Shown piece by piece: positions 1 to 7,761 of a stretch of DNA of 64,000 bases. The position numbers and the translations under genes were made by a program. Each line of letters opens with the position of its first letter. Position 1 is the first letter of the stretch. The stretch is taken from positions 5,012,001-5,076,000 of the forward strand of contig NZ_LR134352.1 in NCBI RefSeq assembly GCF_900637185.1, read 5' to 3'. This stretch comes from Nocardia asteroides (GTDB taxonomy: Bacteria; Actinomycetota; Actinomycetes; Mycobacteriales; Mycobacteriaceae). Below the pieces are notes generated by a model. That model was not told the origin of the DNA, searched no databases, and saw only the letters and a program-made list of their open reading frames with translations.

Positions 1-558
1 GCGGTCATGTCCGACGGCACCCACAGCGGCTACAGCACCGGCGTGCATGCCGGGTTCGGTGTCGCACCGGGCGGAGTTGTCCCGGTCATTGGGACCTCCA
101 CCAGCGAGTTCAGCCACAGCTCTGCGTTGGCGAGAAGTCTGGCGTGGCAGCCGATTCTCCCGTCGGCCGGTCCTCTGTCGGTCCTCGGCTCGGTGTTGAT
201 GTTCTTCCCGCTGATCGCGTTCGGCCTGAGCACTGTCGGATTGACGATGGAGCCGTTGCCCTCGCATCCGATTCGGATGATGGTGTCGGTGCTGGGCCTC
301 TACTTGTTTCCGATCTTGCTGTCCATTCCAGTTGTCGCGATCTTCACTACCGCGTTCAAGCGTGCACGCCGCAACAGCAAGGTCGACGCCGGGCGGCACC
401 GAGCACGCGGTGTTTGGAGCCACGGCTACTACTGCCACCGATGCGGCGTGGCCTACTGGCCGTACCCGACAGAACCCGGTATCCCTTACCGAGTCGCCCT
501 CGCTCCCAGCCAGTTTCGTTGGCACGTCTGGAACACCGGCGGTTACGCCAAACTCTGA
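1..558 (+). CDS. Membrane protein with C-terminal Cys motif, 5' end possibly outside window
   Basis: The frame is open from the first base. An ATG at position 7 gives 183 aa but has no visible ribosome binding site, so the true start may lie upstream of the window. Two hydrophobic segments (about residues 55-80 and 92-115) predict a two-helix membrane protein. The C-terminal part holds a CHRCG motif in a GYYCHRCGVAYWP context, like a half zinc ribbon. The gene is convergent with the next one and overlaps it by 16 bases. Family not recognised; the function is unknown. Confidence 0.6.
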   Translation, partial: AVMSDGTHSGYSTGVHAGFGVAPGGVVPVIGTSTSEFSHSSALARSLAWQPILPSAGPLSVLGSVLMFFPLIAFGLSTVGLTMEPLPSHPIRMMVSVLGLYLFPILLSIPVVAIFTTAFKRARRNSKVDAGRHRARGVWSHGYYCHRCGVAYWPYPTEPGIPYRVALAPSQFRWHVWNTGGYAKL

Positions 559-1061
559 CCGGCCTGTTCTTCGGCACTCAGCCCGGCCCTCGATTCCCTC
601 TGTATGCCTGGCCGCTCAGGTTCGTGGTGGTCGGGACGTGTTCGTCCCTGCGAATCGGGATCGTTCTGTGCAGCCACGGATACTCGCGCCACAGCGATCA
701 GTTGTCGCACCTGTCTGTTGGTCAACTCGAGGAGTTCACTGATGTCGTCATCGGACTCCCCTAAGTCGCGCATCGTCGACACTGCGCCCGCTTGCTGAGC
801 TCGCCAACGCGTGACTTCCGTCTCGTGCTCGCCTTCCAACTGCTCGATCCTCTTGCGCAACTCGCTGACGCGCTGGTCGCGTATCGCGGTGCACTGTCGG
901 ATCGATCCTGCCGCACGTAGATAGATCTGGACTGCGTCCATCATCTCGGACTCGCGGCGCGTGGCTGCCTCACGCCGAGCTTTCATCAATTTCTGGACTT
1001 CGTCCAAACGGCGACTCGATTCGGGGTCGCGCTTGGATCGTCGTTGTCTGCCAGCAGGCAT
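543..1061 (-). CDS. Coiled-coil hypothetical protein
   Basis: This encodes 172 aa. The start ATG is preceded by AGGAG at a good distance. The first ~110 residues are charged and helical with heptad-like spacing (RKRIEQLEGEHETEVTRW), predicting a coiled coil. Around residues 95-125 the segment DDDISELLELTNRQVRQLI resembles a helix-turn-helix. The C-terminus is polar and disordered. Proteins of this layout are common on actinobacterial plasmids, where they may bind DNA, but this is inference from composition. No family is assigned. Confidence 0.6.
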   Translation of the reverse strand: MPAGRQRRSKRDPESSRRLDEVQKLMKARREAATRRESEMMDAVQIYLRAAGSIRQCTAIRDQRVSELRKRIEQLEGEHETEVTRWRAQQAGAVSTMRDLGESDDDISELLELTNRQVRQLIAVARVSVAAQNDPDSQGRTRPDHHEPERPGIQRESRAGLSAEEQAGQSLA

Positions 1062-1316
1062 CTCGATCTCCTGAGAGTGGCCCGACCAGCGGCTCTTCCG
1101 CCTGCCAGCCTACGCCGCCAACTCGGGCCCTCGCCAGCATCGCGACGGCAACACCCTGGCGCTACAGGTTCTTTCACCAGCCCTTACGTATCCGCTTGCC
1201 GCTCGCTGTGCCCCGCGACGCGTCCTGCCCTGCGGTCCGGCTCGGTGACCGGGTGAGCCACTTCGCGTTCCCCCCGGCCCCTCTCACCCGCACAGTTTCT
1301 CGAAGTAGGGAGACCG

Positions 1317-1892
1317 ATGACCACCTCGCACACCATGTTCGAACCGATCCTCCGCGAGCTAGCCGGATCGGAGTTCACCAAGACCCTCCTTGCAACGTTC
1401 AGGCAGCTGGAGTGGGCCGAGGAGGAGATCCAGCGAGCCCAAACCCGCCACCCTGATGTCGCTGACGTGTTGCACCACAGCTTTTCGCTGTTGAGCGCGA
1501 CCGAAGATCGGATGTCCACCGAGTTCGTCTACCGGGCGCATGCCCGGGAGCTGCTCGAGCGGGTCGCGACCGGTGTGTCGACAAAGCCGGGGACCTCGGT
1601 CGAGGTCGTGTTGTCGCTGATGCGCGCGAGCTTGGTGACTCCGTTGAACACCACCGCGTTCGGCCTGTACGTGCGGATGTGGCGTCAGGCCGGACTGCCC
1701 ACCGTCGATGGTCTGGGCGGGGATCTGGGCGAGCACCACGAAGCCATCAACGCTAGCCGGATCGATGAGTTCGAGGCGATCGCCCGGCGCCAGCTCGCCC
1801 AGCCCTCCCGTGTGCTGACGCTGGTTTCCTGCGAGGGCCGCCATCTCGGCGAACCGGTCGACTGCCGCCTGGCAACTGCGCGCGCCGCCTGA
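1317..1892 (+). CDS. Conserved hypothetical protein of actinobacterial elements
   Basis: This encodes 191 aa from ATG, preceded by AGGGAGA. It is mostly alpha-helical and soluble, with no signal peptide, membrane segment or Cys cluster. It lies in the same orientation as, and about 95 bp upstream of, the first amidoligase gene, separated from it by a hairpin. It may be the first gene of a loose transcription unit running to 7.3 kb. I do not recognise a family. Confidence 0.65.
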   Translation: MTTSHTMFEPILRELAGSEFTKTLLATFRQLEWAEEEIQRAQTRHPDVADVLHHSFSLLSATEDRMSTEFVYRAHARELLERVATGVSTKPGTSVEVVLSLMRASLVTPLNTTAFGLYVRMWRQAGLPTVDGLGGDLGEHHEAINASRIDEFEAIARRQLAQPSRVLTLVSCEGRHLGEPVDCRLATARAA

Positions 1893-1933
1893 CCTGTCCC
1901 TGTCCTGGGTCACGTTTTTCGTCCTGTCTTTCA

Positions 1934-1960
1934 CGCCGCATCCGGTTTTCGGGTGCGGCG
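1934..1960 (+). promoter_or_regulatory. Leader hairpin or terminator before first amidoligase
   Basis: An 11-bp stem (one G-T pair) with a GTTTT loop is followed directly by TTCGTCGT and the ribosome binding site of the amidoligase at 1988. A similar hairpin followed by TTTCGTCGT precedes the second amidoligase. It could be a terminator for the upstream gene or a leader element shared by both modules. Confidence 0.5.
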
Positions 1961-1987
1961 TTCGTCGTCTTTCGGAAGGGGTTTGCT

Positions 1988-3211
1988 GTGCCCGATCTCG
2001 ATCTGCCCGATCCGTGCGGGGTCTGCCGATCCCGCGAACCCGGTGTACGTGTCCCGGTCGACGCCGGGATCGTCTGCCACGCATGCGCCCGAACCTGCGC
2101 CCAGTGTTACCGCTGCGGCGTGCGTTCGCTCGCCCTCACCGACACCGCCGCCGGGCGGCGCCTGTGTTCGGACTGTGCGACCGGATTGAACGCGTGCGTG
2201 TCGTGTGCGGAGGTGACCTTCACCGGTCTGCGCACCGACACCGGCGGTTTCGTCTGCGGGATCTGCGCGCACCAGTTGTTCGATCAGTGCTTCCGGTGCG
2301 AACGGTTCACCCGCCACAGCCGCTACGTCGTCGGCAACCACCGCACCTGCCCTACGTGCGCTCAGGAGCTGTGCGCGTGTCCGGACTGCGGCACGTTGCT
2401 GGCGGGGCGGCGCGGGTGTGATCGGTGCGCTGACCGGCACACGTTGTGGAACTACACCTACCGTCCCGACCCGATCTTCCACGGCACCGGCCCGTTGTTC
2501 CTCGGGCTGGAACTGGAAGTCGTTGTACCCGAAGACTGTTTCGACGATGCGATCGCGACCGCCACCGACACACTCGGATCGCTCGGCTATCTCAAACGTG
2601 ATTCCTCGATCCGCCCCATGGGTTTCGAGATCGTGTGCCACCCGATGACCTACCAGTACGCCCTCACCGAATTCCCGTGGCAGGTCCTGCACCAGCTCGC
2701 CCGGTTGGGCTGTGAGACCGGTGCCGGTGTTGGTTTGCACGTGCACGCCTCTAGGGCAGGGTTCACCGGGCCCGCACACATTTTCCGGTGGATGAAGCTG
2801 GTCTACCGCAACTCCGACCAGGTCTCGCGGTTGGCGCGACGCACCAGCCGCTACGCCCCGTTCGAGCCCGACACTCGCTCGCGTGCCAAAGACCTGGCCA
2901 AAGGCGCCCGCCACGCGGTCGGGTTGCCCCGGTACCAGGCGATCAACCCCCACCCCCGCGACACCCTCGAGCTGCGGGTCTTCGCCAGCGCGCTCGACCC
3001 CGGCCAGGTGCAGGCGGCGTTGGCGTTCACCGAGGCCTCCATCGCCTACACCGCCGACCTCACCGTCGCCCAGATCCACGCAGGCGGCTGGGACTGGGAC
3101 CAGTTCACCGACTGGCTGTCGCGCCGCCTCGAATACGCGCCCTTGGTGGTCGAACTGGCCCACCTTGCCGACCTGATCGATGAACAGGAGGGCGTGCTGT
3201 GTGCCTCTTGA
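1988..3211 (+). CDS. Zinc-ribbon amidoligase (Amidoligase_2-type), copy 1
   Basis: This encodes 407 aa from GTG, preceded by GGAAGGGG. Residues 1-160 are very Cys-rich, with repeated CxxC pairs (for example CGVC, CHAC, CYRC, CFRC, CPDC) that predict tandem zinc ribbons. From about 165 comes a glutamine-synthetase-fold amidoligase domain: GLELEV with E175 and E177, a GLHVH motif with H251 and H253, and LELRVF around E328-R330. This family (PF12224 type) is predicted to form amide or peptide bonds from ATP, an acid and an amine. The next gene overlaps its end by 13 bases and supplies a class II glutaminase, the expected ammonia source. The substrate is unknown. Confidence is high in the family, low in the reaction. 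Confidence 0.85.
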   Translation: MPDLDLPDPCGVCRSREPGVRVPVDAGIVCHACARTCAQCYRCGVRSLALTDTAAGRRLCSDCATGLNACVSCAEVTFTGLRTDTGGFVCGICAHQLFDQCFRCERFTRHSRYVVGNHRTCPTCAQELCACPDCGTLLAGRRGCDRCADRHTLWNYTYRPDPIFHGTGPLFLGLELEVVVPEDCFDDAIATATDTLGSLGYLKRDSSIRPMGFEIVCHPMTYQYALTEFPWQVLHQLARLGCETGAGVGLHVHASRAGFTGPAHIFRWMKLVYRNSDQVSRLARRTSRYAPFEPDTRSRAKDLAKGARHAVGLPRYQAINPHPRDTLELRVFASALDPGQVQAALAFTEASIAYTADLTVAQIHAGGWDWDQFTDWLSRRLEYAPLVVELAHLADLIDEQEGVLCAS

Positions 3212-3990
3212 CCTTCATCCCCGCCTCCGTCGCACCGGACCCGACCGCGTTGCGGCATGGCGCCGAGGCGAATCCGCACGGGCATGGGTTCGCTGTTATC
3301 GCCGGCCCCGTGATTGTGACCGGGCACGGCATGAACGCCGAGGAAGTGATCGACCTGTTCGCCCGGGTTCGTGCCCAGCATCCGCGGGGTCCGGCGTTGT
3401 TTCATTCCCGCTACGCAACCCACGGCATCCGCACCGTCGACAACTGTCACCCCTTCCGCCTCGGTGGTGACAAACGAACCGTGTTGGCGCACAACGGTGT
3501 CCTGCCCAAACGTGTGCATCCGGGCCCGTATGACTGGCGATCGGACACCCGCATCGCCGCCGAGGACTACCTCCCACGCCAGCCGTTCGGGTCGATCGAC
3601 ACCCACAAGGGGTTTCGGGGACTCGAGTCCTGGCTGGGGTCATCCAAGTTGCTGATCCTCACTGTCGACCCCGCCTTCGACCAGCAGGTGTATCTGCTCA
3701 ACGAGTCGAAAGGCTTGTGGGACAGCGGGATCTGGTACTCCAACCGCAGCTACCTGCCCTGGTCGCAGCGGTACGCCACGCAACGCCGATTGGCATGCCG
3801 TAGCTGTGAGACCGTCGACGAGAACCGGGTCAGCCGCTACTGCACCACGTGCGGGTGGTGCTTCGCCTGCGAGAACCGGTTCCCGCACTGCGAATGCCGC
3901 CGACCGCGCACCCGCAGCCCGCGCCACCGCGCTCTCAACCGACCCCTGCCGTTGTCGGCGGTGAAACCACCGACCGCCCCGAGTCCCTGA
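3199..3990 (+). CDS. Class II glutamine amidotransferase-like protein, copy 1
   Basis: This encodes 263 aa. The GTG start is followed directly by Cys (MCLLTF), which becomes the N-terminal nucleophile of an Ntn-type glutaminase after Met removal. AGGAGGG fits this start. Family landmarks follow: HSRYATHG, DNCHPF, LAHNGVLP and SDTRIAAEDY. The last ~60 residues carry a CRSC...CTTC...CFAC...CEC zinc-binding region that is not part of the usual glutaminase. The coding overlap with the amidoligase (stop inside the fourth codon) predicts translational coupling and a complex in which glutamine-derived ammonia feeds the ligase. Confidence 0.85.
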   Translation: MCLLTFIPASVAPDPTALRHGAEANPHGHGFAVIAGPVIVTGHGMNAEEVIDLFARVRAQHPRGPALFHSRYATHGIRTVDNCHPFRLGGDKRTVLAHNGVLPKRVHPGPYDWRSDTRIAAEDYLPRQPFGSIDTHKGFRGLESWLGSSKLLILTVDPAFDQQVYLLNESKGLWDSGIWYSNRSYLPWSQRYATQRRLACRSCETVDENRVSRYCTTCGWCFACENRFPHCECRRPRTRSPRHRALNRPLPLSAVKPPTAPSP

Positions 3991-4031
3991 CGCGTCGGTC
4001 GCACCGCAAGTCACCAACGCTTTTCCCCTGA

Positions 4032-4052
4032 GCCTGCACCCGTCGTGCGGGC
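4032..4052 (+). promoter_or_regulatory. Leader hairpin before second amidoligase
   Basis: An 8-bp stem (GCCTGCAC with GTGCGGGC, one G-T pair) with a CCGTC loop is followed by TTTCGTCGTTTCC and then the ribosome binding site of the gene at 4080. Position and downstream motif match the hairpin at 1934-1960. Confidence 0.45.
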
Positions 4053-4079
4053 TTTCGTCGTTTCCAGGGAAGGAATTCC

Positions 4080-5330
4080 ATGCCCACCGCTGTCCTGGTC
4101 GTCCTCGCCGAATGCGATGCCTGTTCAGCCCGACACCCTGCCGCGGACTTGGTCGAGACGGCCGAGAACCAACAACTCTGCTCGGACTGTGTCGCTGGCC
4201 TCGACCTGTGTGAGAGGTGTGATTTCCCCGCCCGCGATACCGCACTGACCACTGCGGACGACTACTGGTGTGCTGGTTGCCGAGCCCCCTGCACCGTGTG
4301 TGAGGACTGCGAGCGCTACGCGCCCTACGTCGTGGCGGTCCTCTCCGGCGGTGACGTGTGCGAATCGTGTGCCGAGTCCTACACCGCCTGCGACGACTGC
4401 GATCTGCGCACCGCCGACTCCTACACCGTCGACGGTGATCGGGCGGTGTGCGAGGACTGCCGCGACGACTACACCCGATGCCACAGGTGCCGCACCCTCG
4501 TCCGGGGACGTGAGTACTACTGCGACGACTGCGCCCGGCCCGACGATTCCCGTGTCCACGACTCCGACTACAGCCCGCGCCCGGTCTTTCACGGGCACGG
4601 GCCGCTGTTTCTGGGCATGGAACTCGAACTCCGCACCACCGTGCACGGCTATGAGGACTCGGTCGCGACCGCGAACAACCACCTCGACGGGGTCGGCTAC
4701 CTCAAATACGACGGGTCGATCAGTTGCGGGTTCGAACTGGTCACCCACCCGATGAGTTTCGACTACGCGATGAGCGAGTTCCCCTGGGCGCTGTTGACGC
4801 GGCTGCGGTTGCTGGGTTGTCACACCGATGACGAGGTCGGCATCCACGTGCATGTGTCGCGGGCCGGGTTCGACTCCCCTGCCCATATCTACCGGTGGCT
4901 CAAACTCGTCTACCGCAACGAAACCCACGTCACCGCGCTGGCGCGGCGCCGCGACTCGCAATGGGCCAGCTTCGACCCCGACACCCGCGACATGGCCAAA
5001 CACCTCGCCCACGGCGGACACGGGTGGGGCCGCTATCACGCCATCAACGCCCGACCCGCCCACACCTTCGAGCTGCGGGTCTTCGCCAGCTCGCTCGATC
5101 GCCGCGAGGTGCAAGCCGCGCTCGGTTTCGCCCATGCCTCCGTCGAATACACCCGCGCCCTGCGCGCCCACGACGTCGTCGCCGGCCAGGGCTGGGACTG
5201 GGCCACCTTCACCAGCTGGGTGGCAGCGCGACCGGAATACGCCGCTTTGACCGCTGAACTCGCCGCGCTGGCACCGGCCTCAATCGGTGTGCCCAGCCGG
5301 AACCTGGAGGACTTCGCATGTGCATCTTGA
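4080..5330 (+). CDS. Zinc-ribbon amidoligase (Amidoligase_2-type), copy 2
   Basis: This encodes 416 aa from ATG, preceded by AGGGAAGG. It is a full-length homologue of the gene at 1988: a Cys-rich N-terminus with many CxxC pairs (CDAC, CERC, CEDC, CDDC, CHRC), then the amidoligase core with GMELEL (E181, E183), GIHVHVS (H256, H258) and FELRVF (E331). All core motifs are kept in both copies although the zinc-ribbon parts differ, which suggests that both are active with different partners or substrates. Its stop lies inside the fourth codon of the next gene, the same overlap as in copy 1. Confidence 0.85.
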   Translation: MPTAVLVVLAECDACSARHPAADLVETAENQQLCSDCVAGLDLCERCDFPARDTALTTADDYWCAGCRAPCTVCEDCERYAPYVVAVLSGGDVCESCAESYTACDDCDLRTADSYTVDGDRAVCEDCRDDYTRCHRCRTLVRGREYYCDDCARPDDSRVHDSDYSPRPVFHGHGPLFLGMELELRTTVHGYEDSVATANNHLDGVGYLKYDGSISCGFELVTHPMSFDYAMSEFPWALLTRLRLLGCHTDDEVGIHVHVSRAGFDSPAHIYRWLKLVYRNETHVTALARRRDSQWASFDPDTRDMAKHLAHGGHGWGRYHAINARPAHTFELRVFASSLDRREVQAALGFAHASVEYTRALRAHDVVAGQGWDWATFTSWVAARPEYAALTAELAALAPASIGVPSRNLEDFACAS

Positions 5331-6076
5331 CCGTCATCAAACCCGGCATCGCCCCCGATTTCCATGCTCTCGCCGCCGGTGCGGTCGCGAACCCGCACGG
5401 GCACGGGTGGGCTGTGCACGCCGGGGACCGGCTCATCGTCGGCCACGGCATGGACCCAGAGACCACCATCACCGAATTCGCCCACGCCCGAGCATCATTC
5501 CCGGACGGGCCGGCGTTGTTTCATTCCCGCTTCGCCACCCACGGTGACCACACCACCGCCAACTGTCACCCCTTCGCCATCGGCGGGGACAAGCGAAGCG
5601 TGCTGGCCCACAACGGGATCCTGCCCGAGCACGTCCACCCCCTCACCGGTGACGACCGTTCCGATACCCGGATCGCGGCCGAGGACTTCTTGCCGCAGAA
5701 CCCGTTCGGGTCATTGGATTCCTGGGCCGGACGGGAACGGTTCGAACTCTGGTTGGGTACCGACAAGGCCGCCATCCTCACCGTCGACCCCGCCTACAAA
5801 CATCCCGCCTACATCTTCAACGAACACCGCGGGCACTGGCGCGACGGGTCGTGGTACTCAAATCACAACTACGAGCTGGGCCGATACCCGGCCGGTGCCT
5901 TCGTCGACTACGAGTTCTGTGACAACTGCGGGGCAGAGTACGACAACCCCGACGGCCCGCACTGCCCGTACTGCGGCTTCTGCGAAGCGTGCCTGAATCC
6001 CTACCCGCGCTGCCGCTGCACCTGCCCCGATGAGGCCGACCGCTACTCCGACCTCCTGGCACTCGAAACCGCCTGA
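5318..6076 (+). CDS. Class II glutamine amidotransferase-like protein, copy 2
   Basis: This encodes 252 aa from ATG followed by TGC (MCILTV), giving the N-terminal Cys nucleophile. GGAGG lies upstream. It shares with copy 1 the motifs HSRFATHG, NCHPF, LAHNGILP and SDTRIAAEDF, and it ends in a similar zinc-binding tail (CDNC...CPYC...CEAC...CRC). It forms the second half of a duplicated amidoligase-glutaminase module. Role as in copy 1: predicted supply of ammonia from glutamine to the paired ligase. Confidence 0.85.
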   Translation: MCILTVIKPGIAPDFHALAAGAVANPHGHGWAVHAGDRLIVGHGMDPETTITEFAHARASFPDGPALFHSRFATHGDHTTANCHPFAIGGDKRSVLAHNGILPEHVHPLTGDDRSDTRIAAEDFLPQNPFGSLDSWAGRERFELWLGTDKAAILTVDPAYKHPAYIFNEHRGHWRDGSWYSNHNYELGRYPAGAFVDYEFCDNCGAEYDNPDGPHCPYCGFCEACLNPYPRCRCTCPDEADRYSDLLALETA

Positions 6077-6128
6077 CACCCATGTCTTTCGTGCTCCGTC
6101 TGGAGCCCTCTTGGAGAGGACACCCTCG

Positions 6129-6461
6129 ATGACCTATCCGCTGACCGTACCGCCCTTGCGCCACAGGGTGCGCGCCGCCCTGAACCAGTTGCGTGGCGTC
6201 AGCCCTGTCGCTGACCCGGTGACCGGTTCGACCGAATCGACGATGGTGGTGGCCGCACTCCACGAGGCCCGCCACAACAACCTGACCGTCACCGTCCGCA
6301 CCCGCGGCGGGCACTTGCATTTTCGGATGACCGTGGACACTGTCGGCGCCCGCCACGCCAACCTGACCACTGATGCCGGTGAGCAGGTGATCGTGCCGTT
6401 GCGGTTCATCGAGACTGTGCAGTACCTGGCACCCAGCAACGGTGACCAGGGGCTGCTGTGA
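6129..6461 (+). CDS. Hypothetical protein downstream of amidoligase modules
   Basis: This encodes 110 aa. The ATG at 6129 (MTYPLTVPPL) is chosen because TTGGAGAGGA precedes it; the frame is open further upstream without a plausible start. It is a small, probably beta-rich soluble protein. The next gene starts inside its stop codon region (GTGA overlap). The tight chain 6129-6461, 6458-6937, 6934-7269 suggests one operon co-expressed with the amidoligase pairs. No family recognised. Confidence 0.6.
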   Translation: MTYPLTVPPLRHRVRAALNQLRGVSPVADPVTGSTESTMVVAALHEARHNNLTVTVRTRGGHLHFRMTVDTVGARHANLTTDAGEQVIVPLRFIETVQYLAPSNGDQGLL

Positions 6462-6937
6462 ACACCACCGTGGTCGGGGCGGCTGAGCCGTCGCGCTGGA
6501 CCGCCCGCCTGCACCCCATCCCCCGGCCCGCGCGTGAGGTGTTGGTCATCGGCTGGCACGCCGCATTCGCCGACACCCCCGCTGCGGGAACCCCGATCGC
6601 GGTGTTCCCCCACACCGAGATCATCGCCGATCACTTGCCGGTGATGGCGTTGGTGCGCATCGAACACGCCACCGCGATCGACACCATCACAGCTGACGGC
6701 ACACGCGAAACCCGCTGGGGTGCCGACCCGTTCGGTATCGCGAAGACCGGGATCAGTTGGCGGCTGGTGCCCGCACACCTCGCCGAGGACCGGTGGGTGA
6801 TCGCGCCCGGGTGGTGGGCCGCCGGCGGCGAGGAAGCCGTGCTGCCGACCTCGATCACCTCACACGCCCTCGGCGCACCCACCGTGGTGCCCGTCTACGA
6901 CCACGACCCACACACCGGGAAACGCTGGACATCGTGA
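6458..6937 (+). CDS. Hypothetical protein, GTGA-coupled
   Basis: This encodes 159 aa from GTG; the start overlaps the previous stop as GTGA, so translation is probably coupled. It has Trp-rich patches (WRLVPAHLAEDRWVIAPGWWAAGGEE) with no signal peptide or membrane segment. The end overlaps the next start in the same way. Family not recognised; context suggests an accessory role to the upstream enzyme pairs. Confidence 0.6.
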   Translation: MNTTVVGAAEPSRWTARLHPIPRPAREVLVIGWHAAFADTPAAGTPIAVFPHTEIIADHLPVMALVRIEHATAIDTITADGTRETRWGADPFGIAKTGISWRLVPAHLAEDRWVIAPGWWAAGGEEAVLPTSITSHALGAPTVVPVYDHDPHTGKRWTS

Positions 6938-7269
6938 TCACCCACGTCGGAGAACTCACCGCCTGGCTGCAAGCCCAGATCCCCGACCCCGACGACAACC
7001 TCTACGAGCCGTGGAACACCGGCACCCCGACCACCACCAGCCTGGTGTCGCTGATCCACCTCCGAGTCCAGACACCCTTCGCCCCCGACCGGACCGTCAC
7101 TGTCGTCCTCGTCGCCTACCGCTGTCCCGCCGAGGACACCGCACCCGACACCGAACCACCAGATTCGAGGCACCCATGCCCGCAACCCCCGGATCCCGAC
7201 CGCCGGCGGCCGAGCGTGTTCCGATCCCCGCGCGCCTGGCGACGGCACCGCTCTCGTCAGGACTCGTAG
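6934..7269 (+). CDS. Hypothetical protein, last gene of coupled trio
   Basis: This encodes 111 aa from a GTG overlapping the previous stop (GTGA). The frame is open upstream but the overlap pattern fixes this start. Residues 1-70 look folded (LTAWLQAQIPDPDDNLYEPW), while the C-terminal ~45 residues are Pro/Arg-rich and disordered. The tail may have been altered by the insertion sequence that follows. No family recognised. Confidence 0.5.
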   Translation: MITHVGELTAWLQAQIPDPDDNLYEPWNTGTPTTTSLVSLIHLRVQTPFAPDRTVTVVLVAYRCPAEDTAPDTEPPDSRHPCPQPPDPDRRRPSVFRSPRAWRRHRSRQDS

Positions 7270-7761
7270 TCCCCTACTTATCTCGTATCGGGTGGTGAAC
7301 GCGACTCGGTGAGAACCGATCTCAGCATTGCCCGCACAAGGTTCATCCATGATGGGTGACTCCGGGTAGTCCCCAGAACCCAGAGTTCTCGATGTAGGCG
7401 GTGAGCGCCCTCGTGGATGAACCGCCTCAGCTTGCTAACGATGACCTCTACACACCGCCTGGGCCGACCAAGCCCTCGTGCATACGGTAGGCATCGACAG
7501 CAGCGGGGTGGTCGGACAATCAATTTCAGCCCAGTGCGCGCGCTACCAGCGTTTCATTGATCGTGGTCCGAGCCCTCCCGCACGACCGAACACCTCGTTA
7601 GTTGCGAGCTTCGAGCTCTGAGGCAGACCGGTGTCGTGCGGGTGCGCTGGGAGCGCGAACAACTCATCGGAGGCCAGCCCATCGAGGCTCGTAAGTAGGG
7701 CGTCGCGCGTTCCTGCCAGGGTTTTCGGACCCATGTGACCAGCCGAACGACGGGAGGACAG
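7270..7761 (+). ncRNA. Structured left end of IS110 element, candidate bridge RNA region
   Basis: This ~490-bp stretch before the transposase has no convincing gene but has strong pairing potential. GGTTCATCCA at 7340-7349 pairs perfectly with 7414-7423. CCCGCACGAC at 7577-7586 pairs perfectly with 7633-7642, and inside that loop GAGCT-TCG-AGCTC (7606-7618) forms a nested hairpin. IS110 elements are known to encode a bridge/seek RNA in the long non-coding end upstream of the transposase, which guides target choice. The exact element boundary and RNA ends cannot be placed by eye. Confidence 0.45.

Noticed and set aside
1931..3163. 410-aa open frame antisense to amidoligase copy 1
   Set aside because: Cys codons and conserved motifs are on the plus strand; the antisense frame has no family features.
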